Positions 53,180 to 61,260 of a DNA stretch of 64,000 nt are shown piece after piece (position 1 is the first letter of the stretch; each line of letters starts with the position of its first letter). Below the pieces are notes generated by a model. That model was not told the origin of the DNA. It worked only from the letters and a program-made list of their open reading frames with translations, and ran no database searches. The DNA is taken from NCBI GenBank assembly GCA_947446575.1, contig CANFHC010000008.1, positions 62,001 to 126,000 on the forward strand, in the 5' to 3' direction. A program made the translations under genes and the position numbers. This stretch comes from Bacteriovoracaceae bacterium. Lineage in GTDB: Bacteria; Bdellovibrionota; Bacteriovoracia; Bacteriovoracales; Bacteriovoracaceae.

Positions 53180-53215
53180 GTCCCCCGACAATGTCTAAAT
53201 GTCTTCTTGGGGGAC
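53180..53215 (-). promoter_or_regulatory. Hairpin that hides the ribosome site of the porin-like gene
   Basis: GTCCCCC (53215-53209) and GGGGGAC (53186-53180) form a perfect 7-bp inverted repeat around a 22-base loop. The 3' arm is the ribosome binding site itself and ends three bases before the ATG. Folding would block translation until the arm is opened. There is no T-run, so it is not a terminator. Confidence 0.55.
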
Positions 53216-53221
53216 TATGTA

Positions 53222-53407
53222 TCATTTGTCAGATTGTTTTTCTATACACTTTTCAACAGAATCAAAATAAGATTGGTATTCACCTTTAACCGAATCCCAA
53301 CATGATTGCGATGAAATAGAACGTTCAGCAGGAGTTTGGTGTGAACATGACACCAGAAAAAGTGCGAATGTTAGAATAAATAACAACGATTTGATGAATT
53401 TTTTCAT
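53222..53407 (-). CDS. Small lipoprotein
   Basis: 61-aa lipoprotein with a clear lipobox (FALFLVSC, Cys21) and a short mature chain with two further cysteines (SQSCWDSV, EKCIEKQ) that could form a disulfide. AGGAGA precedes the ATG but lies within a 9-bp inverted repeat. It is followed by the porin-like gene on the same strand. Function unknown. Confidence 0.7.
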   Translation of the reverse strand: MKKFIKSLLFILTFALFLVSCSHQTPAERSISSQSCWDSVKGEYQSYFDSVEKCIEKQSDK

Positions 53408-53416
53408 TTTTAATCT

Positions 53417-53451
53417 CCTGCATCCTATAATATGTCAAAATTGGATGCAGG
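53417..53451 (-). promoter_or_regulatory. Hairpin that hides the ribosome site of the 61-aa lipoprotein
   Basis: On the - strand CCTGCATCC (53451-53443) pairs with GGATGCAGG (53425-53417) around a 17-base loop. The 3' arm leads straight into the ribosome site (GGAGA), eleven bases before the ATG at 53407. A weak terminator of the preceding gene is an alternative, but no T-run follows. Confidence 0.5.
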
Positions 53452-53470
53452 GACAGTGAAGCATTTTTGC

Positions 53471-53680
53471 CTATTTTTTAGCAGCAGCAGGAGTCTCATC
53501 TTTATTCATTTCATGCGTTTCTTGTTTAGAGTCATGCTTCATATTACATTGCTCTTTTGATCCTTCTTTTTTCATTTCGCATTGAGATTCACCACAATTA
53601 TTGCATCCACCAGAGTGGTGAGCACACGAAGCAAGAACAAAAAGTGTAGATAGTAGAGATATCTTTAATAGATTTTTCAT
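53471..53680 (-). CDS. Small Cys/Met/His-rich lipoprotein, possible metal binder
   Basis: 69-aa lipoprotein with lipobox TLFVLASC (Cys19). The mature part is rich in possible metal ligands: CAHHSGGCNNCGESQCEMKK, then EQCNMKHDSKQETHEMNKDE, with five Cys beyond or including the lipid Cys, four Met and several His. This composition recalls small copper- or silver-binding envelope proteins. GGGAGA precedes the ATG. First of the small-lipoprotein genes on the - strand here. Metal binding is inferred from composition only. Confidence 0.68.
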   Translation of the reverse strand: MKNLLKISLLSTLFVLASCAHHSGGCNNCGESQCEMKKEGSKEQCNMKHDSKQETHEMNKDETPAAAKK

Positions 53681-53736
53681 AATTTCTCCCGGACAAAAGA
53701 TCTGCTTTTTATATTATATCAAGAAGCTACTGAAAT

Positions 53737-54711
53737 CTAGAATAAGAGGCAGAATTGATCATTTAGGGTATGGTTACACAACTCTTTTGGTAGGAATTTG
53801 AAAGTATCTAGTCCGTGATGCAAGCGAGGATTGATCGCCGCCAGATACATGAGTGGTCGCATGGCCGAACTTGATTCATACGTTGATGAAATAACAGCGC
53901 GCTCTTTTAATTGCTCCATTAAAAAAAAACTTTTACTTATTCCGATTAGACTGGGTTTTATGATGGCCATAAAATTATTAGGAAATAGAAATATTTTACT
54001 TTGTTCTACATATTGAATAAGTGATTCGTCTAGGGCCAAAGTGAATTGCGATTTAAAAGTAAATAAGTCATTTGAATTTTTAAAAGGTTCTTCTATATAT
54101 TCAATTAGAGAAGAGATATCGCCACATTCTTTTTTTAATAAAAGAAGGAATGTTTTTAATTCTAAACTATCAAATGAGCGATTTCCATCTAAGCGGAAGT
54201 GACTTCTTTGGGATTTTTTAATAATTGTAATAGTATCTGCAATACTTTTTGGTGTTGGTCTAATCTTTATTTTTAAACAGTTCGGGGTAGTTTTAAGGGG
54301 CAATTTTGAAGAATAAAGGGCATTGATGTGTATTGGTTTTTTTTCAATGTGTGCCAGTGCCTTTGAATACTTTTTTTCGATAATTAAAAATAGAACTGAT
54401 TCTATTGCAAAAAGCAATTCACCACTGAAGACAAAAGTAGATTTTATCGTATTGAAAAAAGGAGCTTCTAAATCAATATGATAAAAATCAAATTCTTTTT
54501 CTTCGAAAAATTCTTTTAAACTAAATCTCCACTCCTCTAAAGTGTAGTGGTGGAAATGGGGTAGTGGTGTAAGAGCTAATTCACCAATATATTGTTCATC
54601 GATCTTTATTGATACTCTCAGGGCCTTATTTTGAATTAATTGATTTTTTAAAACTTGGATGGGAGCAACGTAAGAGAATTCAACAATTGTAAAATCCAGT
54701 TTGATTTTCAC
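53737..54711 (-). CDS. menC: o-Succinylbenzoate synthase (MenC)
   Basis: 324-aa enolase-superfamily enzyme that dehydrates SHCHC to o-succinylbenzoate in menaquinone synthesis. Catalytic features: the KxK pair in CLKIKIRP, metal ligands in RLDGNRSF (Asp), YIEEPF (Glu) and ALDES (Asp), the second catalytic lysine in AIIKPSLIG, and the SSTYESSSA loop. The chain is divergent in its N-terminal capping domain, as usual for MenC. Its ATG overlaps the menA stop by four bases; it is the last gene of the men operon. Confidence 0.85.
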   Translation of the reverse strand: MKIKLDFTIVEFSYVAPIQVLKNQLIQNKALRVSIKIDEQYIGELALTPLPHFHHYTLEEWRFSLKEFFEEKEFDFYHIDLEAPFFNTIKSTFVFSGELLFAIESVLFLIIEKKYSKALAHIEKKPIHINALYSSKLPLKTTPNCLKIKIRPTPKSIADTITIIKKSQRSHFRLDGNRSFDSLELKTFLLLLKKECGDISSLIEYIEEPFKNSNDLFTFKSQFTLALDESLIQYVEQSKIFLFPNNFMAIIKPSLIGISKSFFLMEQLKERAVISSTYESSSAMRPLMYLAAINPRLHHGLDTFKFLPKELCNHTLNDQFCLLF

Positions 54712-55595
54712 AAAATCTTTCCGCTAGATTGCAGTAAACAAAGTGAAGCAATTATACAATATAAAAGTAGATATTGGGCGGTTTTTGCCAGGGCATTGTT
54801 GAGACTTTTATCAATGGGATCCTTGGCAATTTTAATCCAGTTAGAAATAAAAAGTAGAGGAAGAAATCCGGCTGGGATTAGCCATGTGTAATTAAAAAGG
54901 TAAGCCACCATAAATAAGACAATAGATGAAGCAGAGATTAAAAATAAACAAAGTTTGCGTTGAAAATTCTCTCCGAAGCGCACCGCAATTGTTCGTTTGT
55001 TTGTTTCAGTATCTGATTGAATATCGCGAAGATTATTAACGGCCAAAACAGTGGCAGATATAAAACCTGGTCCCATTCCTAAAAGAAGAGCGAGTGGAGA
55101 AAATTGATGAATTTGCAAATAAGTCGTACCACTTACAGCAATCACTCCAAAAAAGATAAAAGCTGCCACCTCTCCAAGGCCATTATGAGAAAGTGGAAAA
55201 GGTCCACCAGTATATCCATAAGCAAAATAAAGTGAGAGCAGTCCAATAATAACTATTACAATTCCACCCACCCACATTAAATAAAGACCCATTAAAAATG
55301 CGAGGGCAAGAACGATAATTAGAGCATTTCTCATGGTACTAGCTGGTATTAAACCAGCATGAGTAACACGCAAGGGACCAAGTCGTTTATCAGTATCGAT
55401 TCCTTTTAGTGAATCTAAGTAATCATTTGCGAGATTAGATGCAATTTGCATTAAAAGAGCGCAAATTAAAGTGAGGAGCGCAATCAGAGGATTAAGGAAG
55501 TTTTGGTGAAGATAGGCCACCGTAAGTCCCAAAATCACAGGAGCAATCGAAGCGAAAAGAGTTTTAGGACGAATGGCAAAAATCCAATTGGACAT
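54708..55595 (-). CDS. menA: 1,4-Dihydroxy-2-naphthoate polyprenyltransferase (MenA)
   Basis: 295-aa UbiA-superfamily membrane enzyme that attaches the polyprenyl chain to 1,4-dihydroxy-2-naphthoate. The two Asp-rich sites are ANDYLDSLKGIDTDKRLGP and NNLRDIQSDTETNKRTIAV, both of the MenA type. The N-terminus WIFAIRPKTLFASIAPVILG is also standard, so I start at the ATG at 55595, 16 bases after the menD stop, rather than at 55670, which would overlap menD. About eight to nine helices. The polyprenyl donor may come from the synthase at 59496. Confidence 0.92.
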   Translation of the reverse strand: MSNWIFAIRPKTLFASIAPVILGLTVAYLHQNFLNPLIALLTLICALLMQIASNLANDYLDSLKGIDTDKRLGPLRVTHAGLIPASTMRNALIIVLALAFLMGLYLMWVGGIVIVIIGLLSLYFAYGYTGGPFPLSHNGLGEVAAFIFFGVIAVSGTTYLQIHQFSPLALLLGMGPGFISATVLAVNNLRDIQSDTETNKRTIAVRFGENFQRKLCLFLISASSIVLFMVAYLFNYTWLIPAGFLPLLFISNWIKIAKDPIDKSLNNALAKTAQYLLLYCIIASLCLLQSSGKIL

Positions 55596-55611
55596 TTTTA
55601 TTTCTTGGTTA

Positions 55612-57360
55612 TTACAGTTTGATTGTGCGAAGTTGATCGTAAACTGCTTTATTAATTTCATTATCGACAAATATTTCCATTAAACAATGCTGCTTTTTTT
55701 CTTGGAGTTCGCTCAGCTTGGTTGCAAGACTTTGTTCATTCCGAACTTCTAAGTAGTCTATACTCACAAGTTCTGCGGCCTTCTTGAAAGTTTGACCATG
55801 AGGACTAGTTATATAGTCGAGGACATTTTTTTCTTTGTTAATAGGCAGGAGAGTGAAAATTCCTCCACCATCGTTATTAATTAAAATAATCTTTAGTGGA
55901 ATTTTTTGTTCTTTTAAAAAATAGAGAGAATTTAAATCGTGGATAAAGGCCACATCGCCAATGACAAGAAAGACTTCTTTTTTTATCCCGTCTATAAAGC
56001 CATTACTCGAGGCAATAAAGCCTTCAATACCACTAACTCCACGATTGGTTGCGATCATAATTTTTTTTCTATTATTATAAGAAAAATAGGCATCAAACGA
56101 GCGCACAACTGTACTGTTACCGATATATAAAATGGAATTGTCCTTAATATTATCGACAATCGTTTTACTGATTAGTGGATAGGCAAGTGGCCCTTCATCA
56201 ATAAGTTTAATTTTTTGTTTTGTGAAAGATTCAAAATTGATTTTGAAAATTTGCGGAGAAAAATGATTATCTTTTAATTCGTCATTAAGAGCATGAAGAG
56301 TTGAGTTGATATCTGCGTTGATGCGCATTTTTGTATGATGGCTTGGATCTTCTTTTTCAATATTGCGACTTAAAGTAATTAAGTTAATCGCAGGAACTTG
56401 CTTTAAATAAGAATAATAATGTTTTGAGGTAAGTCTTCCACCTACATGAAATATTGTTTCTGGTGGATTTTTTAGAAGTGCATCTTGTACTTCTGGGTGA
56501 TCAAAAGTAGGAAGTGCATTATCAGTTAAATTGAATTCGAATTTTAGCGAGCTAGAGATATCAAAGTAGACGGGCCAGTTAAGTTTTTTAATAAATTGTT
56601 TCACTTCATCGGTTTGATCATAAGGATTTAAACTTCCTATAACGAGTAAACCTGATTTTGTATTTTTAAGAATCCCTGCGACCTCTTTGAGGTCCGATTG
56701 CGCCAATGTTGTGCTGGAGCTCATATAACGAGTACTAGGACCCACTCGGTTAATTAGTGCGTTTGCTAAATTAAGGTAGTCTTCTGGTAGTGATTTGATT
56801 GTTGCTTCTAATGGCTCTCTAAAAGCACAATTAAAATGAACAGGTCCTTTTTGTGGATAAAGAGATTTATGAACAAGATTTGAAAGAGAAGAAGTCAAAG
56901 CGAGAGGTGAAATTTCAACAGAGGGAGCACCTAAACTCATTTCACCTTGAATATAATTTCCGAAAAATTTTGTCTGATCCATAGTTTGATTATCATCACA
57001 AAATGTTAATTCTGGAGGGCGGTCAGCGGATAAGACAATTAAGGGCAAGTTTGATTTTTTGGCTTCAACAACTGCTGGCATATAATTGGCCATCGCCGTA
57101 CCGGAAGTACAAATTAGAACACTTGGGAGACCTGTGGCCTTTGAGTAACCGAGTGCTCTATATCCGCCTGTACGTTCATCCATGCACATAATTATTTTAA
57201 TTTCGGGATGAAAATATTGCAAATGACTTAAGGCCGCGATGAGTGGAGCATTTCTCATTCCAGGTGAGAGATAAAAATGAGTAATTTTATTTTTAATAAA
57301 TTCATCGATAATCAAAGATGACCAGACGCGATTTATATTTTCACTTAGTAATTTATTCAT
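55612..57360 (-). CDS. menD: SEPHCHC synthase (MenD)
   Basis: 582-aa thiamine-diphosphate enzyme that couples isochorismate with 2-oxoglutarate (2-succinyl-5-enolpyruvyl-6-hydroxy-3-cyclohexene-1-carboxylate synthase). N-terminal Pyr domain: ITHFYLSPGMRNAPLIAAL and the conserved CTSGTAMANYMPAVVEA and LSADRPPE. C-terminal PP domain: GDVAFIHDLNSLYFL followed by INNDGGGIFTLLP, the ThDP/magnesium site of MenD. The ATG overlaps the menF stop by eight bases. Confidence 0.94.
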   Translation of the reverse strand: MNKLLSENINRVWSSLIIDEFIKNKITHFYLSPGMRNAPLIAALSHLQYFHPEIKIIMCMDERTGGYRALGYSKATGLPSVLICTSGTAMANYMPAVVEAKKSNLPLIVLSADRPPELTFCDDNQTMDQTKFFGNYIQGEMSLGAPSVEISPLALTSSLSNLVHKSLYPQKGPVHFNCAFREPLEATIKSLPEDYLNLANALINRVGPSTRYMSSSTTLAQSDLKEVAGILKNTKSGLLVIGSLNPYDQTDEVKQFIKKLNWPVYFDISSSLKFEFNLTDNALPTFDHPEVQDALLKNPPETIFHVGGRLTSKHYYSYLKQVPAINLITLSRNIEKEDPSHHTKMRINADINSTLHALNDELKDNHFSPQIFKINFESFTKQKIKLIDEGPLAYPLISKTIVDNIKDNSILYIGNSTVVRSFDAYFSYNNRKKIMIATNRGVSGIEGFIASSNGFIDGIKKEVFLVIGDVAFIHDLNSLYFLKEQKIPLKIILINNDGGGIFTLLPINKEKNVLDYITSPHGQTFKKAAELVSIDYLEVRNEQSLATKLSELQEKKQHCLMEIFVDNEINKAVYDQLRTIKL

Positions 57361-58645
57361 GATTCACAACTTGTAAAAAAGGATTCATTTTAACGCCAGT
57401 TTCAACCCACTCTTCTTCGGGCGTGGATCCTTTAACGATTCCAGCTCCGCCAAAAATTGTTAGTTTTTCTCTTTCAATAATAGCTGATCGAATACCTACT
57501 GCTAATTCGGAGTAGCGAGCGCTGATGACGCCTATTGGAGCAGCATAAGAACCTCTTTTATAGGGCTCTAATTCAGCTATTTTATTTTTGGCGATGGACC
57601 ATGGAAGGCCTCCAACTGCTGGAGTCGGGTGAAGTAGATGTATTAATTCTAATGGTTTTATATGCTCTTTAAGTAATGCATTGATATGAGCAGCTCGGTG
57701 TTGGATGTAAGGGAGCTTCATTATTTCTAGCGGATAAACCATGAGTTTTTGGGATAGAGGAGTCAGTAACTTAGTAATCTCATCTGTAACAACTTTATGT
57801 TCTCGTATGAGTTTATCTGATGTTTTTAAATAGTCCTCGAGAATTTGATCATCTTCCGGCGTCTTTCCACGAGCAGCACTTCCGGCCAGAGAGATGGATT
57901 CAAAAATATTATCTTGAATTGAAAAAAGTTGCTCTGGAGTTATTGATAGAAAAGCTGAACCAAAAAATGTTTGGCTAAAAATTTGGTAACTATTATTTTT
58001 GCTATTTTTGTCAATTAATGATTTAAAAAATGCAATAGGCTCAATAGGCTCACTATACTCAAATATTTTTTTTCTAGACATGACAATTTTTAGAAGCTCA
58101 CCACACTCGAGAGCGCTATTGCATTCATCGATCATGGAAGTCCATTGATCATGTTCAGGGAGCTCTTCATAAGAAGTCCATGGGGGAATAAAAGGATCGT
58201 AGTGATTTAAATCAAAGTTGAGATTAAAAAATAAATTTGGAGCAGAAAAGTTTTTATATTCAAAACTTTTTTGAACATGCAATTTGGTTTTTCCATTTTG
58301 AGTGATAAATGTCCATTCAGGTAGAGTGAATTCCGCCGTCATTGGATTTTCTTCAAAAGAAAAAGAAGTCGTTAAGTAAGAGTCTGGATGATGGGTGAGG
58401 TATTGATTGAGATCACTTCCATTTATCGTTTGCGAAACGCCTAGACCTAAAAAAGAAAAATCTTTGTATTTTGATTTGAAATAAAATATTTTTTCGCAAC
58501 AAATGTGATTAAGCAGCTCTAAGAGATCAATAAAATCGTAATCAAAAGTGAAGTGATCAATGCGTGAGTTGTCAATGTTGAAATGATTTCTCAATTCAGT
58601 ATGAATTAAAGGAAGTTCAATATGTAAAAATTGATCAGTCTTCAT
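57353..58645 (-). CDS. menF: Isochorismate synthase (MenF)
   Basis: About 430-aa chorismate-using enzyme that converts chorismate to isochorismate, the first committed step to menaquinone. The C-terminal chorismate-binding domain shows SLAGSAARGKTPEDDQILEDYL, LLHPTPAVGGLPW, YAAPIGV and FGGAGIVKGSTPEEEWVETGVKMNPFL. The N-terminal half is divergent. I use the ATG at 58645; a GTG at 58666 overlaps the menG stop and cannot be excluded. Second gene of the men operon. EntC-like use for siderophores is unlikely given the neighbours. Confidence 0.9.
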   Translation of the reverse strand: MKTDQFLHIELPLIHTELRNHFNIDNSRIDHFTFDYDFIDLLELLNHICCEKIFYFKSKYKDFSFLGLGVSQTINGSDLNQYLTHHPDSYLTTSFSFEENPMTAEFTLPEWTFITQNGKTKLHVQKSFEYKNFSAPNLFFNLNFDLNHYDPFIPPWTSYEELPEHDQWTSMIDECNSALECGELLKIVMSRKKIFEYSEPIEPIAFFKSLIDKNSKNNSYQIFSQTFFGSAFLSITPEQLFSIQDNIFESISLAGSAARGKTPEDDQILEDYLKTSDKLIREHKVVTDEITKLLTPLSQKLMVYPLEIMKLPYIQHRAAHINALLKEHIKPLELIHLLHPTPAVGGLPWSIAKNKIAELEPYKRGSYAAPIGVISARYSELAVGIRSAIIEREKLTIFGGAGIVKGSTPEEEWVETGVKMNPFLQVVNHE

Positions 58646-58649
58646 TTTT

Positions 58650-59363
58650 TTATTTTTTATCACCAATATAGATCATAGCAATTCCAAACGTGAGAGATTC
58701 TTTTTTTAAATTTGTAAAACCCGCATTGGCCATTAGTTTTAAGAATTCATCGCCAAAGGGAAAGTCTTCGACTGATTGATTTAAATAAGTATAGGCATCT
58801 TTATGTTTAGAAACTAGGTTTCCAATGCGTGGAAGAAAATGTCTAAAATAGAAAAAATATACTGCTCGAACAATTGGATTTGTAGGAATAGCAAATTCCA
58901 TAATCATGACTCTGCCTTCATTTTTTAGCACACGGAAAATTTCGTGAAGAGATTTTTGTGGATCAGAAAAATTTCTAATCCCAAAAGAGATAGTTGTTAT
59001 ATCGAAACTTTCGTCAGCTGCTGCGATATTTGTACCATCCCCTAACATTAAAAATATTTTTTTATCGAGACCTTTCTTTTTAACTTTTTCTATTCCAATG
59101 TCGACCATGCCACTTGAGAGATCAAGGCCTGTTATTTTTTTTATTCTTGGATCAGCAATAAGAGTTAAGGGAACATCTCCTGTGCCAGTGGCTAAATCTA
59201 GGGCGTTAATTGACTCTTTTTTTGGAAGATATTTTATAAACTTCTTGCGCCAATAGATATCTATTCCAAATGAAAGTGTGTGATTTAGTAAATCGTAGGT
59301 TCCTGCAATGTCGTTGAAAATTTTGTAGGACTCTTTTTTGCGTTCGCTGATTTCGTTATTCAT
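58650..59363 (-). CDS. ubiE: Demethylmenaquinone methyltransferase (MenG/UbiE)
   Basis: 237-aa SAM methyltransferase that carries out the last step of menaquinone synthesis and, in organisms with ubiquinone, a C-methylation there. UbiE marks: FNDIAGTYDLLNHTLSFGID at the start, SAM loop ALDLATGTGDVPLTL, TISFGIRNFSDPQKSLHEIFRVLK and MIMEFAIP. GAGGT precedes the ATG. First gene of the men operon; the menD/A/C neighbours imply that menaquinone is its substrate here. Confidence 0.93.
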   Translation of the reverse strand: MNNEISERKKESYKIFNDIAGTYDLLNHTLSFGIDIYWRKKFIKYLPKKESINALDLATGTGDVPLTLIADPRIKKITGLDLSSGMVDIGIEKVKKKGLDKKIFLMLGDGTNIAAADESFDITTISFGIRNFSDPQKSLHEIFRVLKNEGRVMIMEFAIPTNPIVRAVYFFYFRHFLPRIGNLVSKHKDAYTYLNQSVEDFPFGDEFLKLMANAGFTNLKKESLTFGIAMIYIGDKK

Positions 59364-59495
59364 TCTTGTTTACCTCAATTTGATTACTTATTTTTACCTT
59401 AAAGCAGGTGTTCCTAGCAAGAATTGGATTTACAAAAATGATTGCATTTGTTAACTTTTACAAGCAAAACATCCAATAGACTCCCAAGGGATTTA

Positions 59496-60479
59496 ATGAT
59501 TGCAGATTTTCTGGAAAGCTTACCGCCGATTGTACTTGAGAGATCTAAGAACTTAGATCTGAACATTCGTTCTGTGAACGCTCATCAGGCGATAGACAAT
59601 GTTTTATCACGCACTGTTCTTAAAGGTGGGAAGCGCTTAAGACCACTTTTAACCTATCTTATGGCCAATTTATTTAAGGCCGATTTCGATAAAATGACTC
59701 CTTTTGCTCGCGCCACTGAACTTGTACATGCAGCATCTTTGTCTCACGATGACGTCATTGATAATGCAACAATGAGGCGTGGTGCTCCTTCGATCAATAT
59801 TTTAGCATCAAATAAAAAAGCTGTACTGGCCGGAGATTATTTATTGTCTTCGGTAATTGTCGATCTTTGTTCAACCAATGAATTGGCCTTAGTTTCAGAA
59901 ATGTCTTTGGTTATAAAAGACCTCTCAGAAGGTGAGTGGCTTCAATTAGACCTCATAGAAAGTAAAAATTACACTCGTGAACTTATTCGTGAAGTTGCCA
60001 GAAAGAAGACTTCTTCAGTAATGAGTTACTGTACAGTGTCTCCTGCCATTTTTGCTAGAATGCCTCAAGAGGTTCAAACAATTTGCCGCAATTTTGGAAT
60101 TAGCCTTGGTTTAGCCTTCCAGCTAATTGACGATACATTAGATTATTCTGCTGAGTCTCTTAAAGATCAAGAGCTCGATTTAAAAAATGGAATTGTCAAT
60201 GCAGTTGTCTTTGAACTTTTATCAGCTAGAGCAGACTTGATGGCGCGTTTTAAAGCTGGGGAAGACCTCGCAGGCCTTCTTTTAATGGTCGATATGCAAG
60301 CTTCAGTTGATAAGATTTCACAAGAGGCCCATGGCCACTTAGAAACCGCAACACACTTACTAGAAGAGCTGAGAATTTATTTAGCAGACACTCTTTATAA
60401 AAATGAAGCAGCACAATTAGAGAGTGCTATTAATCATCTGCAATTGATCGTGGCCTTTATGGGAATGCGTTCACATTAA
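59496..60479 (+). CDS. All-trans polyprenyl diphosphate synthase
   Basis: 327-aa trans-isoprenyl diphosphate synthase. It has the first Asp-rich motif in SLSHDDVIDNATMRRG, the second in QLIDDTLDYSAE, and GGKRLRPLLTYL near the start. The IspB-like length implies a long chain (seven to nine units). The start at 59496 has AAGGG six bases upstream, whereas the open frame from 59442 does not. It is divergent from the men operon and should make the side chain that MenA attaches. Chain length cannot be read reliably by eye. Confidence 0.9.
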   Translation: MIADFLESLPPIVLERSKNLDLNIRSVNAHQAIDNVLSRTVLKGGKRLRPLLTYLMANLFKADFDKMTPFARATELVHAASLSHDDVIDNATMRRGAPSINILASNKKAVLAGDYLLSSVIVDLCSTNELALVSEMSLVIKDLSEGEWLQLDLIESKNYTRELIREVARKKTSSVMSYCTVSPAIFARMPQEVQTICRNFGISLGLAFQLIDDTLDYSAESLKDQELDLKNGIVNAVVFELLSARADLMARFKAGEDLAGLLLMVDMQASVDKISQEAHGHLETATHLLEELRIYLADTLYKNEAAQLESAINHLQLIVAFMGMRSH

Positions 60480-60484
60480 TAAAA

Positions 60485-60504
60485 AGGCCCAATTGCTTGG
60501 GCCT
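60485..60504. terminator. Rho-independent terminator between convergent genes
   Basis: AGGCCCAA and TTGGGCCT form an 8-bp stem with a 4-base loop. On the - strand it is followed by TTTTTATT, so it ends the gene at 60530; on the + strand it lies five bases after the prenyl synthase stop with TATAGT behind it. Confidence 0.85.
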
Positions 60505-60529
60505 ATAGTCTATTAAATTTCAAAAATTC

Positions 60530-61219
60530 TTAACGATTAATATTGCAAGTCTGGCGACCTCTTAAGTCGCGTGAGCAATCATTAAAGGCATTTCTGCAAG
60601 CTTCTCCTCTTACATCTGAATTGATGGGTCCTGTAGCTGTCGCCATGTATGATTGGATAAACATTCCAGCTGGGTCTAGTCGACTAGCAGTACATTGTTC
60701 AGTTTTTGTTCTTGATGGAGGACGTGGATCATTTCTACTATCGATTAATCCTCTGTTTACACAACGAGCTCCATAAGAGTCGTTTCTTGCTAGTTCTGAT
60801 TTGCAGAATATATCAGAAGTATTGCAAGCATCGTATTCGTTAGCCCCTGGAGCAGTAAATGTTCTTACAACGTTGCTGTAGTAATCAACAAGGTCTGTCT
60901 GGCAAACAAACGTACGTGGGTAAGGATTTGGATAAGGGTTTGGATTAGGATTTGGATATGGATTAGGATATGGATTAGGAACTGGACTGTTCCATTTAAT
61001 TTCACATTGAGCATCGTAATAGCGACCAGAGGCCTGGGCGTAAGCCAGTGCTTGACGACAATCATAAGTTGCTTGATCACAAGCTGCTTGTTGTGAATAA
61101 GAAGAACGCGTATACGTCTCCCATTCATACCCTTGGCGGTCTTTAATTACAGAAGTACAAACTTCTGCTGAAGCTAAGCTTGATAATCCTAAAAGGATAA
61201 GCGCCAATACCGTTTTCAT
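60530..61219 (-). CDS. Secreted protein with three four-Cys domains and a Pro-Asn-Pro-Tyr repeat
   Basis: 229-aa secreted protein (signal peptide VLALILLGLSSLASA). It holds three copies of a domain of about 55 residues with four spaced cysteines and an AC-x(5-6)-C core: residues 20-73 (AACDQATYDC), 104-157 (DACNTSDIFC) and 174-229 (EACRNAFNDC). Between the first two is a proline-rich linker with PNPY units (81-101). The first copy is clearly related to the protein encoded at 61261. GGAGAG precedes the ATG. Probably a disulfide-stabilised surface or periplasmic protein. Family not known to me. Confidence 0.8.
   Translation of the reverse strand: MKTVLALILLGLSSLASAEVCTSVIKDRQGYEWETYTRSSYSQQAACDQATYDCRQALAYAQASGRYYDAQCEIKWNSPVPNPYPNPYPNPNPNPYPNPYPRTFVCQTDLVDYYSNVVRTFTAPGANEYDACNTSDIFCKSELARNDSYGARCVNRGLIDSRNDPRPPSRTKTEQCTASRLDPAGMFIQSYMATATGPINSDVRGEACRNAFNDCSRDLRGRQTCNINR
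60917..60979 (-). repeat. In-frame repeat coding for Pro-Asn-Pro-Tyr units
   Basis: Imperfect 6- to 12-base repeats (GGATTTGGATA-like on the + strand) encode a linker of alternating proline with Asn or Tyr (residues 81-101). Such arrays change length easily and give a stiff spacer between domains. Confidence 0.75.
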
Positions 61220-61260
61220 TCTTGTCTCTCCATATTTTTGTTCGTTCTAACTTTTAAAAA

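Noticed and set aside
60543-61128. Frames on both strands overlapping the PNPY-repeat gene, including one with repeated Ile/Leu/His units
   Set aside because: They arise from the nucleotide repeats of the real gene in other frames; only the chosen frame has a signal peptide and the Cys pattern.
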